In this document: positions 33,336 to 42,868 of the stretch, in pieces
How positions within the stretch are numbered: position 1 is the first letter of the stretch
Layout of the letters: each line of letters begins with the position of its first letter
Origin: Desulfobacteraceae bacterium
GTDB lineage: Bacteria; Desulfobacterota; Desulfobacteria; Desulfobacterales; Desulfosalsimonadaceae
Assembly: GCA_003599885.1 (NCBI GenBank)
Contig: QZKW01000077.1
Span: forward strand, 17,474 to 81,473
Length of the DNA stretch: 64,000 bases
Direction of reading: 5' to 3'
Notes under the pieces: model-generated
The model's input: the letters and a program-made list of their open reading frames with translations, nothing else
Told to the model about the DNA's origin: nothing
Databases searched by the model: none
Made by a program: the position numbers and the translations under genes

Positions 33336-34838
33336 ATGATCCAGACCAAAGACGTGCCCAAAGATGTGATTGAAAAGCGAAAAGAGAAAATTTTAGCGTT
33401 GCAGGAATCCGGTGTCGAACTGTTCCCCAATGATTATCGGGCTTCCCATACAGTGCAGGATATTCAGCCGCTCGTTGAAGGAAAAACCGGCGACATTTCC
33501 CAGGATTTTTCAGTTTCCGTGGCTGGCCGTATGATGGCTGTCAATCTGTTCGGAAAATCAGCATTCATCCGTTTTAAAGACCGAACCGGCCAGCTTCAGG
33601 CCTATATCCGTGCCGATAAAGTGGGGGCGTCAGCGTATGCGGTGTTTAAAAAACTGGATATCGGTGATTTTGTCGGCATGACCGGCGGTTTGTTTCAGAC
33701 AAAAACCGGGGAATGGACCCTCCTGGCTGATTCCATCCAGTTGCTCTCCAAGTCCATGAGACCCCTGCCGGAAAAGTTCCACGGCCTGAAAGATCCGGAA
33801 AAAAGATACCGGCAGCGCTATCTGGATTTGATCATGAATGGGGATGTCCGTGAACTGTTTGTCAACCGGTCTAAAATGATCCAGGCGATCCGGACGTTTC
33901 TTCTCAATCGCGACTTTCTTGAAGTGGAAACCCCGATGATGCAGCCGCTTCCGGGCGGGGCGGACGCCAGACCCTTTAAAACCTATCATAATTCCCTGAA
34001 TATGGATCTTTTTTTACGCATTGCACCGGAGCTGTATTTAAAGCGGCTGATCACCGGCGGGTTTGAACGCGTGTTTGAAATCAACCGGAATTTCAGGAAT
34101 GAAGGCATTTCCACACGGCATAACCCGGAATTCACCATGCTGGAGTTTTATCAGGCATATGCCACCTATGAAGATCTCATGATGATGACGGAAGAGATGT
34201 TTCGGGCGGTGGCGTTTCAGGTCACCGGGTCCGCGCAGATTGTGTATCAGGGGGAAACCATTGATTTCGGCGAGACATGGCGGCGTATGCCCATGCTGGA
34301 GTCGCTGGAAAAAATTGCAGGCGTTGATCCCGCCCTGTTTGACAGCCGGGAAAAGCTCTTGAATTTTGCCGAAACCAAAGGCGTCTCCTTCGGCAGTCAG
34401 AGTGGCGAAATTGGAATCGGGAAGATCATGACCAAGCTTTTTGACGTGTTGGTGGAGCCTAATTTGATTCAGCCGACATTTATCACAACGTATCCCATTG
34501 AGGTGTCCCCCCTTTCCCGCCGGAACAGCCGGCAGCCCGAGTTTGCCGACCGTTTCGAACTGTTTATCGCCGGCCGGGAGATTGCCAACGGGTTTTCCGA
34601 ACTGAATGATCCGGAAGACCAGAAAAACAGATTTGTGGAGCAATTAAACCACAAGGAACCTGGAGACGAAACGCCTCACATGATTGATGAAGATTATATC
34701 ACGGCATTGGAATACGGTATGCCGCCCACAGCCGGTGAAGGCATCGGCATTGACCGGCTTGCCATGCTGCTGACGGATTCACCATCCATTCGTGATGTGA
34801 TTTTATTCCCGCATATGAAACCTACTGAAAAATCATAA
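33336..34838 (+). CDS. lysS: Lysine-tRNA ligase (class II)
   Basis: 500 aa, full length. N-terminal OB-fold anticodon-binding domain (VSVAGRMMAVNLFGKSAFIRFKDRTGQLQAYIR), motif 1 (RSKMIQAIRTFLLNRDFLEVETPMMQ), motif 2 (FRNEGISTRHNPEFTMLEFYQAY) and motif 3 (GEGIGIDRLAMLLTD). It charges tRNA-Lys. The ATG has only a weak ribosome binding site. It begins the long rightward cluster and is 19 bp from lolC. Confidence 0.97.
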   Translation: MIQTKDVPKDVIEKRKEKILALQESGVELFPNDYRASHTVQDIQPLVEGKTGDISQDFSVSVAGRMMAVNLFGKSAFIRFKDRTGQLQAYIRADKVGASAYAVFKKLDIGDFVGMTGGLFQTKTGEWTLLADSIQLLSKSMRPLPEKFHGLKDPEKRYRQRYLDLIMNGDVRELFVNRSKMIQAIRTFLLNRDFLEVETPMMQPLPGGADARPFKTYHNSLNMDLFLRIAPELYLKRLITGGFERVFEINRNFRNEGISTRHNPEFTMLEFYQAYATYEDLMMMTEEMFRAVAFQVTGSAQIVYQGETIDFGETWRRMPMLESLEKIAGVDPALFDSREKLLNFAETKGVSFGSQSGEIGIGKIMTKLFDVLVEPNLIQPTFITTYPIEVSPLSRRNSRQPEFADRFELFIAGREIANGFSELNDPEDQKNRFVEQLNHKEPGDETPHMIDEDYITALEYGMPPTAGEGIGIDRLAMLLTDSPSIRDVILFPHMKPTEKS

Positions 34839-34857
34839 TCCAGATACGGACTGGCCC

Positions 34858-36093
34858 ATGTCTTTTGAATATTTTATCGGTGGCCGTTATCTCAGGTCCA
34901 AACACAAGCAGGCTTTCATCTCTTTTATTACATTTCTGTCCATGGCCGGCGTCACTGTCGGTGTGATGGCCCTGATTATTGTGATTGCGGTGATGTCGGG
35001 AGCGGAGTCTTATTTCACCACCCAGATTTTAGGGGTTGAATCCCATGTGATAGTGCGGCGCCACGGCAGCACCATTTCGAATTATCAGGATGTGATAAAG
35101 AAAGTGAAATCGCAGGAACGGGTGGTGTCTGCCGCCCCCTTCGTGTACACTCAGGTCATGCTGCGGTCCGCGTCCGGGATTTCAGGGGCCGTATTGCGGG
35201 GAATTGATCCGGAAGCGGGCGATGAGCCGATCAAAGGCTTCAGCAAGTCGTCTTTGATGGAAAAAATCAGGCCCCAGTCTATAACGGGTGATAACACACG
35301 GTCGCCGGGAATTGTTCTGGGCAAAGAACTGGCTGTGTCTTTAGGCGTTTCGGAAGGTGAAACCCTTTACCTGATATCCCCCAAAGGCATGATGTCGCCG
35401 ATTGGCCATATGCCGACCATGAAACGGTTCGAGGTGACCGGGATTTTTGAATCCGGATTTTATGAATATGACGCATCCCTCGTGTTTATCCATTTAAAAA
35501 CCGCTCAGCAGCTCATCAAGATCGGGGATTCGATTTCCGGCGTCGGCGTCCGGATTGATGATATCTACCAGGCCAGGCAAGTATCTGAAAAAATAACCAA
35601 CGAACTTGGTTTTCCATTCTGGACCACCGATTGGATGGAAATGAACCGGAATTTTTTTTCAGCGCTGAAACTCGAAAAAAAAGCCATGTTTATTATTCTG
35701 ACCCTGATCATTATGGTGGCGGCGTTTAATATCGCAAGCACCCTCATTATGATGGTGATGGGAAAGACTCAGGATATCGCTATATTAAAAGCCATGGGCG
35801 CCACGGACCGGAGCATCTGGAAAATTTTTGTGTTTAACGGAACCATCATCGGTCTGATCGGAACCGGCATGGGCGTTATTCTGGGCATCCTGGTTTGTTT
35901 TGTGTTAAAGCATTATAAATTTATAGAGCTTCCGGGAGATGTCTATTATTTCACCAGCCTTCCGGTTCAACTGGAGTTCCTGGATGTGTTCGTGATTATT
36001 ATCGCCGCCATGGGAATCTGTTTTTTATCAACACTGTATCCGGCGTATAAAGCGTCAAAGCTGAATCCGGTTGAGGCGCTTAGGTATGGCTAA
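34858..36093 (+). CDS. lolC: Lipoprotein-releasing ABC transporter permease
   Basis: 411 aa. An FtsX/MacB-type permease: membrane helix near 20-45 (FISFITFLSMAGVTVGVMALIIVIAVMSGAES), a large periplasmic MacB-PCD domain (about 46-265), then three C-terminal helices (about 275-400), ending EALRYG. It forms the membrane part of LolCDE/LolF, lifting mature lipoproteins from the inner membrane to LolA. Only one permease gene is present, so it may act as a homodimer (LolF-type). Its end overlaps lolD by 23 bp. Confidence 0.95.
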   Translation: MSFEYFIGGRYLRSKHKQAFISFITFLSMAGVTVGVMALIIVIAVMSGAESYFTTQILGVESHVIVRRHGSTISNYQDVIKKVKSQERVVSAAPFVYTQVMLRSASGISGAVLRGIDPEAGDEPIKGFSKSSLMEKIRPQSITGDNTRSPGIVLGKELAVSLGVSEGETLYLISPKGMMSPIGHMPTMKRFEVTGIFESGFYEYDASLVFIHLKTAQQLIKIGDSISGVGVRIDDIYQARQVSEKITNELGFPFWTTDWMEMNRNFFSALKLEKKAMFIILTLIIMVAAFNIASTLIMMVMGKTQDIAILKAMGATDRSIWKIFVFNGTIIGLIGTGMGVILGILVCFVLKHYKFIELPGDVYYFTSLPVQLEFLDVFVIIIAAMGICFLSTLYPAYKASKLNPVEALRYG

Positions 36094-36832
36094 CGCACGA
36101 GATGGACTTTCCCCAAAAGCGGCAGAGATATCGGCAAATCCAGTGAATCTTTCCGATCCGTTGATCTCTTTACGGGACATTCAAAAGAGTTACCGCAATA
36201 ACGGAACCCAAATCAACGTGCTGGATCATTTGTCCGTGGATATTTTCTCCGGAGACACCATCGCGATTGTCGGGGAATCCGGGATCGGAAAATCCACATT
36301 TCTTCATGTTCTGGGAACCCTGGATCAGCCGGATGCGGGTATTTTTTTATACAACCAGAAGGACGTTTTCCGGTTTGATAAAAAAAAACTGGCGAATTTC
36401 CGGAACGCTACTCTGGGCTTTGTGTTCCAGTTCCATTACTTGCTCCCGGAATTTACCGCTTTTGAAAATGTGGTGATGCCGGGACTGATACAGGGCTTGA
36501 GTAAGGCGGATATGCGGGAACCTGCGGAATCCCTTCTCGTCCGGGTGGGGCTCAAAAACAGGATGCGTCACCGGGTCCGGGAACTTTCCGGAGGGGAACA
36601 GCAGCGGGTGGCTCTTGCGAGGGCTCTTGTCATGAAACCGAAGCTGCTGCTGGCTGACGAACCCACCGGGAACCTGGATCAGAAAAACAGTCATCAGGTT
36701 CATGAACTCCTGTTTGAGTTGAATAACGAGCATCATATGACCATTATTACCGTGACGCATAATATGAAACTGGCTGGATATATGAAAAGGCAGATGACGC
36801 TCGTTGAAGGGAAATTGGTTGAAATTGCATGA
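36071..36832 (+). CDS. lolD: Lipoprotein-releasing ABC transporter ATPase
   Basis: 253 aa. Walker A GESGIGKST (about 71), Q-loop, signature LSGGEQQRVALARAL (about 175), Walker B LLLADEPTGNLD and the H-loop in TIITVTHNMKL. The first ~35 residues are an extension that lies in the lolC overlap; a downstream start is possible. It powers lipoprotein release with the neighbouring permease. It overlaps bamA by 4 bp. Confidence 0.94.
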   Translation: MRRLGMANARDGLSPKAAEISANPVNLSDPLISLRDIQKSYRNNGTQINVLDHLSVDIFSGDTIAIVGESGIGKSTFLHVLGTLDQPDAGIFLYNQKDVFRFDKKKLANFRNATLGFVFQFHYLLPEFTAFENVVMPGLIQGLSKADMREPAESLLVRVGLKNRMRHRVRELSGGEQQRVALARALVMKPKLLLADEPTGNLDQKNSHQVHELLFELNNEHHMTIITVTHNMKLAGYMKRQMTLVEGKLVEIA

Positions 36833-39078
36833 AAATTAATAAGTATGCCAATAAGGTGATCAGTGTGGCGGTCTTTTGTTGCGTCCTCTTTGCCGCTGGT
36901 TTCACCGATGCCGAAGAAACTGTTGTCATAAAGAAACTGGTGGTCCAGGGCAATCATCGCATTGAATCGGATGCCATTTTGCGGGTGGTTAAAACAAAAG
37001 CCGGCGACCCATACAATGCGGCTCTGCTCTCGGACGATCTCCAGTCCATCTATGCCATGGGGTGGTTTGATGACATCCGGGTGGAAGTTGAAAAAGAGGC
37101 GATTGGCAATACGGTGTTTTTTGTTGTTAAGGAAAAAGCCACCATTCGGGAAATAACGTTTTCCGGCAACGATGAATTCGATGATGAAAAAATTACGGAA
37201 AATATAGATATCAGCAGCGGCTCCATCCTGAATATATTTAAAATCCGCCGGAATATTCTGGCCATTGAGTCCTTATACAAAGCGGATAATTATCATAACG
37301 TCAAGGTGACATATAAGATTGAGCCCATCGATGAAAATCTGGCCAATCTGGAGTTTGTCATCGATGAAGGGGAAAAAGTCCGTATTAAGACCATCTCTTT
37401 TGACGGCAACACCGCCTATACCAAAGAAGAACTGCTGAAAAAGATGGAAACATCGGAAAAGGGCTTTTTTTCATGGCTTACGTCCTCCGGTGACTACGAC
37501 AAGGAAAAGCTCCAGCAGGATTTATACATTATCACCGATTTATATCAGAATAACGGGTATGCAGAGGCCAGGGTCGGTGATCCGGAGCTTGAATACAAGG
37601 ATGAATGGATATATGTGTTAATTAAGATTAATGAAGGCCCTCGTTTTAAAATGGGGAAGGTGGATCTGACCGGGGAATTTATTTTACAAAAGCAAGAGAT
37701 GCTGGCCAAAGTCACTTCAAGCGGTCAGGAATATTTCAACCGGGAAGCCATTCGGCAGGATATGCTGACCCTGACCGATATGTATGCGGACCAGGGATTT
37801 GCCCATGCGGAAGTTGTTCCCCAAATCAACACGGATCATGAAACATTGATGGTTGATCTCACCTTTCATCTGAAGAAGAATGAGCCCGTGTATTTTGAAA
37901 AAATCAATATTCACGGCAATACCAAAACCAGGGATAAAGTCATTCGCCGGGAGTTTAAGGTCGCTGAGCAGGAACTCTACAGCAGCAGCAAGTTAAAGCG
38001 AAGCATCGCCGATTTGCACCGGCTGGACTATTTTGAAGACATTAAGGTGAATCCCCAGCCAGGCACCGCCAAAGACCAGATGGTGATGGACATTGAAGTG
38101 GTGGAAAAAGCCACAGGAACTTTTACCGTGGGGGGGGGATACAGCGGGATCGATAAACTCTACGCCATGGCTTCCGTATCAGAGCGGAATTTTCTGGGAC
38201 GGGGGCAGATTCTCGAATTCTCTGTTCAGGCCGGCGGCACCTCACGGCAATATAATTTAGGCTTCACCGAACCGTGGCTGTTTGATATCCCCTTGTCCGC
38301 CGGAGTGGATCTCTATAAAATGGAGCGGGATTATGATGACTATGACCGGGACAGCACCGGCGGCGGCCTCCGGCTGGGATATCCGCTGTTTGATTTTACC
38401 CGAGGGTATGTCCGGTATGGATATGATTCAAGCACCATTGACAATATTTCAGTGTCCGCGTCTCCTTATATTTTGCCCGGAACCAGTGTGGAAAGCAGCA
38501 TCACCGTCAGCATGGTCTATGACTCCAGAAACCGGAGGTTTAATGCTTCCGAAGGCTCTACTCATACGGTCGCCGCTAAATATGCGGGGATTGGCGGGGA
38601 CATCGGATATACTGAACTGACGGCTGGGACAGGCTGGTATTTCCCGCTGTTTTGGAGCACAGTAGGATTTCTGCATTCAAAAGGTGGTTATATTATTGAA
38701 AATTCAAAATATCTTCCCGACTATGACCGGTATTATCTGGGCGGCATCAACTCCGTGAGGGGGTATGACTATCAGGATATCAGCCCGATCAATTCAGATG
38801 GCATTAAAATCGGGGGTACGGAATTTGTCCAGTTTAATGCGGAATACCAGGTTCCCATTATTAAGGACAGCGGCCTGGTGGGCCTGGTGTTTTTTGACGC
38901 TGGAAACGCATGGGCGGATGAGGGAGATTCTTACGACGGTCTGCGTAAAAGCGCAGGGTTTGGCATCCGCTGGTTTTCCCCGATGGGCCCTCTGCGTCTG
39001 GAGAAGGGATATATCATTGATAGCCAGCCGGGCGAGGGTTCCGGCCGCTGGGAGTTTTCCATGGGCGGGTCTTTTTAA
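36829..39078 (+). CDS. bamA: Outer-membrane protein assembly factor BamA
   Basis: 749 aa. A signal peptide (about 1-27, ending GFTDAEE) precedes five POTRA domains (about 30-420; e.g. VIKKLVVQGNHRIESDAILRVV, KINIHGNTKTRDKVIRREF) and the C-terminal barrel (about 450-749), with the conserved loop motif VRGYDYQDISP (about 640) and terminal aromatic FSMGGSF. It inserts beta-barrel proteins into the outer membrane. The start overlaps the lolD stop (ATGA). skp follows. Confidence 0.97.
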   Translation: MKINKYANKVISVAVFCCVLFAAGFTDAEETVVIKKLVVQGNHRIESDAILRVVKTKAGDPYNAALLSDDLQSIYAMGWFDDIRVEVEKEAIGNTVFFVVKEKATIREITFSGNDEFDDEKITENIDISSGSILNIFKIRRNILAIESLYKADNYHNVKVTYKIEPIDENLANLEFVIDEGEKVRIKTISFDGNTAYTKEELLKKMETSEKGFFSWLTSSGDYDKEKLQQDLYIITDLYQNNGYAEARVGDPELEYKDEWIYVLIKINEGPRFKMGKVDLTGEFILQKQEMLAKVTSSGQEYFNREAIRQDMLTLTDMYADQGFAHAEVVPQINTDHETLMVDLTFHLKKNEPVYFEKINIHGNTKTRDKVIRREFKVAEQELYSSSKLKRSIADLHRLDYFEDIKVNPQPGTAKDQMVMDIEVVEKATGTFTVGGGYSGIDKLYAMASVSERNFLGRGQILEFSVQAGGTSRQYNLGFTEPWLFDIPLSAGVDLYKMERDYDDYDRDSTGGGLRLGYPLFDFTRGYVRYGYDSSTIDNISVSASPYILPGTSVESSITVSMVYDSRNRRFNASEGSTHTVAAKYAGIGGDIGYTELTAGTGWYFPLFWSTVGFLHSKGGYIIENSKYLPDYDRYYLGGINSVRGYDYQDISPINSDGIKIGGTEFVQFNAEYQVPIIKDSGLVGLVFFDAGNAWADEGDSYDGLRKSAGFGIRWFSPMGPLRLEKGYIIDSQPGEGSGRWEFSMGGSF

Positions 39079-39128
39079 GCCGCGTGAAAAAGGGCGTTTA
39101 TATTGATTGAAGACATAGGAGGTTTTGA

Positions 39129-39650
39129 ATGAGAATCGGAAGGTGGGGGGGGATGTTCGGAGCGGTTGCCGTGATGATGCTGATTGCAGTATCGGCCGGT
39201 GCTGCGGATGGGGCTAAGATCGGCATTGTGGATTTTCAGAAAGTTCTGACGGACTCTGAAACCGGCAAAAAAATCCAGGCACAGATGCAGGAAAAGGGAA
39301 AAGGAATGGAAGCCAAGCTCATCGCTGCCGGCAAGGAGATTGAAACTCTTGCGGAACAGATGAGCCGTGAAGCCATGGTGATGAGCAAGGAAAAGCGTGA
39401 AGAAAAACAGCGGGAACTGGAAATCAAAAAATATGATTTTCAATCTCTGCAGAAAAAATTTCAGATGGAATTCAGAGAAGAGGAAGGTAAACAGATCGAA
39501 AAAATCAAAAAAGAGATTTTTGACATGGCTGCCAAAATTGGTGAAAAAGACGGATATATGCTGATTATTGAAAAAAGCGCTGTTATTTATTCTCCGAAAT
39601 CCGTAGATATTACCGGCGAATTGATTAAAGAATACGATTCCGGAAACTAA
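39129..39650 (+). CDS. skp: Periplasmic chaperone Skp/OmpH
   Basis: 173 aa. Signal peptide about 1-26 (VAVMMLIAVSAGAADG), then KIGIVDFQKVLTDSETGKKIQ and a long coiled coil (about 45-130) forming the tentacles, ending in the beta strand GYMLIIEKSAVIYSPKSVDIT. It carries unfolded outer-membrane proteins to BamA. It lies 50 bp after bamA, with AGGAGG before the start. Confidence 0.95.
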   Translation: MRIGRWGGMFGAVAVMMLIAVSAGAADGAKIGIVDFQKVLTDSETGKKIQAQMQEKGKGMEAKLIAAGKEIETLAEQMSREAMVMSKEKREEKQRELEIKKYDFQSLQKKFQMEFREEEGKQIEKIKKEIFDMAAKIGEKDGYMLIIEKSAVIYSPKSVDITGELIKEYDSGN

Positions 39651-39713
39651 GAAAGCAACTCGCCTTTAAAAAGATTTTCAATCAAATAAAGAACTCTGGC
39701 AGAGGAGAGGGGC

Positions 39714-40739
39714 ATGGAAATTTCTTTAGCTGGCTTGAACCAACTGGTGAAGGGTGAAATCATCGGCGATCCGGAAAAGATGATTCATGGGATCGCCCCG
39801 TTTGACGCAGCCACCCCCCATGAAATCACCTTTGCCGACTCTCCGAAGATGCTGAATCGCTTCAGCGACACCCGTGCCGGCGCCGTAATTGTCCCCCTTC
39901 ATTTTAACCAGGGCGTTTCTACCCATCTCATCAAATCAGCAAATCCCCGCCTGGCATTCGCCAGGATTATGCGTCTATGTTTTCCGCCCGCCCGTTCTTT
40001 TCACGGCATCAGCCTTCATGCAATGATTGGCCGGAACGTGTCTTTGGGAGCGGATGTCGCGGTGGGGCCGGCCGCTGTTCTTCAAAATAATGTGACCATC
40101 GGCAGCCGGGTGACCATCCATCCCCATGTGGTTATCGGCGACGGGGTGCGCATCGGGGATGATGTGGAAATTTTCCCCCATGTGACGATCCTGGAGCGCT
40201 GTGAGATCGGCAGCCGGGTGATCATTCAGCCCGGAACGGTGATCGGGAGCGACGGGTTCGGGTTTGTCCATGACGGGGAAAAACATTATAAAATTCCCCA
40301 GACAGGCATTGTTCAGATTGATGATGATGTGGAAATAGGTGCATGTTGCACCATTGACCGGGCCACATTCGGAAAAACCTGGATCAAACAGGGGGTGAAA
40401 ACAGATAGTCATGTGCATATCGCCCACAATGTGGTGGTGGGCGAAAACACGCTGATTGTCGGCCAGGTCGGCATCGCGGGCAGCGCAACGATTGGAAAAA
40501 ATGTTATTCTGGCAGGACAGGCGGGCGTTGCCGGGCATATTACCATTGGTGACGGGGTGACGGTCGGCCCTCAGGCAGGGGTCACCCGGTCGGTGGCAAG
40601 TGGCTCAGTGGTGTCCGGAACCCCTGAAATGCCCCATCGCTTGTGGCTGCGGATCAGCCAGATAATTCCAAAACTGCCGGAACTCAAAAAGAGAATCGCA
40701 GATCTGGAAAAACGGCTGGATGCATTGCTGAAGACATAG
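39714..40739 (+). CDS. lpxD: UDP-3-O-acylglucosamine N-acyltransferase
   Basis: 341 aa. The N-terminal uridine-binding domain (GDPEKMIHGIAPFDAATPHEITFADSPKML) is followed by a left-handed beta-helix of hexapeptide repeats and the catalytic-His region HVHIAHNVVVGENT (about 240), then a C-terminal helix (LPELKKRIADLEKRLDALL). It adds the second acyl chain in lipid A synthesis. GGAGAGGGGC precedes the ATG. Confidence 0.96.
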   Translation: MEISLAGLNQLVKGEIIGDPEKMIHGIAPFDAATPHEITFADSPKMLNRFSDTRAGAVIVPLHFNQGVSTHLIKSANPRLAFARIMRLCFPPARSFHGISLHAMIGRNVSLGADVAVGPAAVLQNNVTIGSRVTIHPHVVIGDGVRIGDDVEIFPHVTILERCEIGSRVIIQPGTVIGSDGFGFVHDGEKHYKIPQTGIVQIDDDVEIGACCTIDRATFGKTWIKQGVKTDSHVHIAHNVVVGENTLIVGQVGIAGSATIGKNVILAGQAGVAGHITIGDGVTVGPQAGVTRSVASGSVVSGTPEMPHRLWLRISQIIPKLPELKKRIADLEKRLDALLKT

Positions 40740-40790
40740 GCCAGCCGGATGGAACTGTTCCACTCATTTGCTGAACCTTTGGGAGATGGC

Positions 40791-41234
40791 ATGAAGCAGG
40801 TTTTTGATATTAAAGAAATTTTGGATCTATTGCCCCATCGCTACCCGTTTGTCCTGGTGGACCGGGTCCTGTCCGTGGAACCGGGTGTAACGATTCGCGC
40901 CCTAAAAAACGTAACCATTAATGAACCTTTTTTTCAGGGACACTTTCCGGACCGGCCGATTATGCCGGGCGTTTTAATCCTTGAAGGAATGGTCCAGACT
41001 GCCGGGCTGTTAATGGCCCAGGAATTATCCATGGACGCCCGCAGGCGGCTTCGTTTTACCGGAATTGATGGCGCACGTTTTAGAAAACCGGTCGTTCCGG
41101 GGGATCAGCTCATATTTGAAGTGGGGATTGTTAAACAGCGGTCCAGGGTTGTAAAAATGAACGCAACGGCGTTTGTGGACAATCTGCGTGTGGCGGAAGC
41201 GAAAATAATGGTTTTGACCGGAGGAGAATTATGA
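40791..41234 (+). CDS. fabZ: 3-hydroxyacyl-ACP dehydratase
   Basis: 147 aa from the ATG at 40791, preceded by GGGAGAT; an in-frame ATG at 40749 would add 14 residues not found in the family. Motifs: [50 protein letters not shown] (catalytic His in HFP, Glu in LEGM). It dehydrates hydroxyacyl-ACPs in fatty acid synthesis and competes with LpxA/LpxD for the same substrate pool. It overlaps lpxA by 4 bp. Confidence 0.95.
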   Translation: MKQVFDIKEILDLLPHRYPFVLVDRVLSVEPGVTIRALKNVTINEPFFQGHFPDRPIMPGVLILEGMVQTAGLLMAQELSMDARRRLRFTGIDGARFRKPVVPGDQLIFEVGIVKQRSRVVKMNATAFVDNLRVAEAKIMVLTGGEL

Positions 41235-42001
41235 TTCATCCAACAGCAATCGTAGACCCCAGAGCGGAGGTCGATTCCAGCGTGGAAATCGGCCCGTATT
41301 CCATTGTCAATGCAAATGTGTCCATCGGTCCCGGCACGTTTATCGGACCCCATGTGACCATTGACCCGTATGTGAAAATCGGCCCTGATTGCCAGATCTA
41401 TCAGTATGCCTCCATCGGGGCGGTTCCCCAGGCAATCAAATTCAAGGGAGAGGTCACCTGGCTCAAGATCGGGAAGGGTACGATCATCAGGGAATTTGCA
41501 ACCTTAAACCGGGGCACGGAGTTCGGCGGCGGCGTGACGGAAGTGGGTGAGGGCAATTTTTTAATGGCCTATACCCATGTGGCCCATGATTGCATCACCG
41601 GCAAAGGCGTGATCCTGGCCAATAACGCGACGCTGGCCGGGCATATTGTCATCGGGAACCATGCCATTGTCGGCGGCCTGGTGGCCATTCACCAGTTTGT
41701 CCGGATCGGCGACCATGCCTATATCGGCGGAAAATCGGCCATCACCAAGGATATCCCGCCCTATGTCATCGCCGCGGGAGACCGGGCGACCCTTCATGGA
41801 TTGAATAAAGTCGGACTTGGCCGGCATGGGTTTTCCGAGAACGCCATCGCCCAGCTCAAAAAATCCTACCGCATCATTTTTCGCATCGGTCTCACCGTCA
41901 ATGAGGCGGTAGAACGGGTGCTGGCGGAAGTGGAAAATATCCCCGAAGTGTTAAATCTCGTGAATTTTATCAAGACAACCCAGCGAGGGATCACGCGGTA
42001 A
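41231..42001 (+). CDS. lpxA: UDP-N-acetylglucosamine O-acyltransferase
   Basis: 256 aa. Hexapeptide beta-helix from residue 1 ([25 protein letters not shown]), with the catalytic His in YTHVAHDC (about 120) and [20 protein letters not shown] (about 155), and the C-terminal helical domain ([22 protein letters not shown]). First step of lipid A synthesis. The nearby Gfo/Idh gene raises the question of whether its acceptor is a 3-amino sugar (see findings). Confidence 0.96.
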   Translation: MIHPTAIVDPRAEVDSSVEIGPYSIVNANVSIGPGTFIGPHVTIDPYVKIGPDCQIYQYASIGAVPQAIKFKGEVTWLKIGKGTIIREFATLNRGTEFGGGVTEVGEGNFLMAYTHVAHDCITGKGVILANNATLAGHIVIGNHAIVGGLVAIHQFVRIGDHAYIGGKSAITKDIPPYVIAAGDRATLHGLNKVGLGRHGFSENAIAQLKKSYRIIFRIGLTVNEAVERVLAEVENIPEVLNLVNFIKTTQRGITR

Positions 42002-42019
42002 GTCTGAAGACGATGGCAG

Positions 42020-42868
42020 ATGGCAACTATGAATAAACGCATTGGCCTGATCGCCGGCAGCGGCTCATTTCCGGTCATTTTTTCCCGAAAAGCGGCTTCC
42101 AGGGGATTTGCCGTTTGTGCTGTCGGGTTTCATGGCAACACATCCCCGGATTTATCCGATTATGTGGAATCTTTTGAGGTTATCCATATCGGCCAGATCA
42201 AGCGGCTCATCAGTTTTTTTAAAAATCATCGCATCACGGAAGCGGTGATGATCGGGGCCATCAAAAAACCGGGCGCGCTCCGCGATATCCGGCCGGATAT
42301 GAAAGCCATTGCCATGATTGCCAATATGCGGCATGACACCCATGATGACCGGGTTTTAAGGGCATTCGCAAACGTCCTTGAAAATGAGGGTATCCAAATC
42401 CGTTCTTCCACGTTTCTGCTTCCGGAGCTTCTGGCTGAATCCGGTTGCTGGACGCGGCGTAAGCCTAACCGGGCCGAGCAGGCGGATATGACGTTAGGCT
42501 GGCATATGGCGAAAGAAATCGGACGCCTGGATATCGGCCAGTGCGTGGTGGTCTCAAACGGGACGGTGATAGCGGTGGAAGCCATTGACGGCACGGACAG
42601 CACCATCCGTCGCGGTGGTGAACTGAGCAGGGGCCATGCGGTGGTCGCCAAAGTATGCAAGCCGATGCAGGATTTTCGTTTTGATGTTCCGGCAGTGGGT
42701 GCTCAGACCATTCAGACCATGCATGAATCCGGAGCGACGGTTCTGGTGATTGAAGCCAGCCGTTCTCTTGTGTTTGACAGAGAGGAAATGATCCGATTGG
42801 CTGACCAGTGGGGAATTGCCATTGTGGCAATGGCTCAGGCCAATGATGCACAAGGGAACAGCAATTGA
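42020..42868 (+). CDS. lpxI: UDP-2,3-diacylglucosamine pyrophosphatase LpxI
   Basis: 282 aa (DUF1009). IGLIAGSGSFPVIFSRKAASRGFAVCAVGFHG at the N-terminus, then MIGAIKKP and the C-terminal catalytic domain with EAIDGTDSTIRRGGEL holding the presumed catalytic Asp (about 194) and VVAKVCKPMQDFRFDVPAVGAQTIQTM. It makes lipid X, in place of LpxH, as in alpha- and many deltaproteobacterial-type genomes. Its stop overlaps the TTG start of the next gene by 4 bp. Confidence 0.95.
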   Translation: MATMNKRIGLIAGSGSFPVIFSRKAASRGFAVCAVGFHGNTSPDLSDYVESFEVIHIGQIKRLISFFKNHRITEAVMIGAIKKPGALRDIRPDMKAIAMIANMRHDTHDDRVLRAFANVLENEGIQIRSSTFLLPELLAESGCWTRRKPNRAEQADMTLGWHMAKEIGRLDIGQCVVVSNGTVIAVEAIDGTDSTIRRGGELSRGHAVVAKVCKPMQDFRFDVPAVGAQTIQTMHESGATVLVIEASRSLVFDREEMIRLADQWGIAIVAMAQANDAQGNSN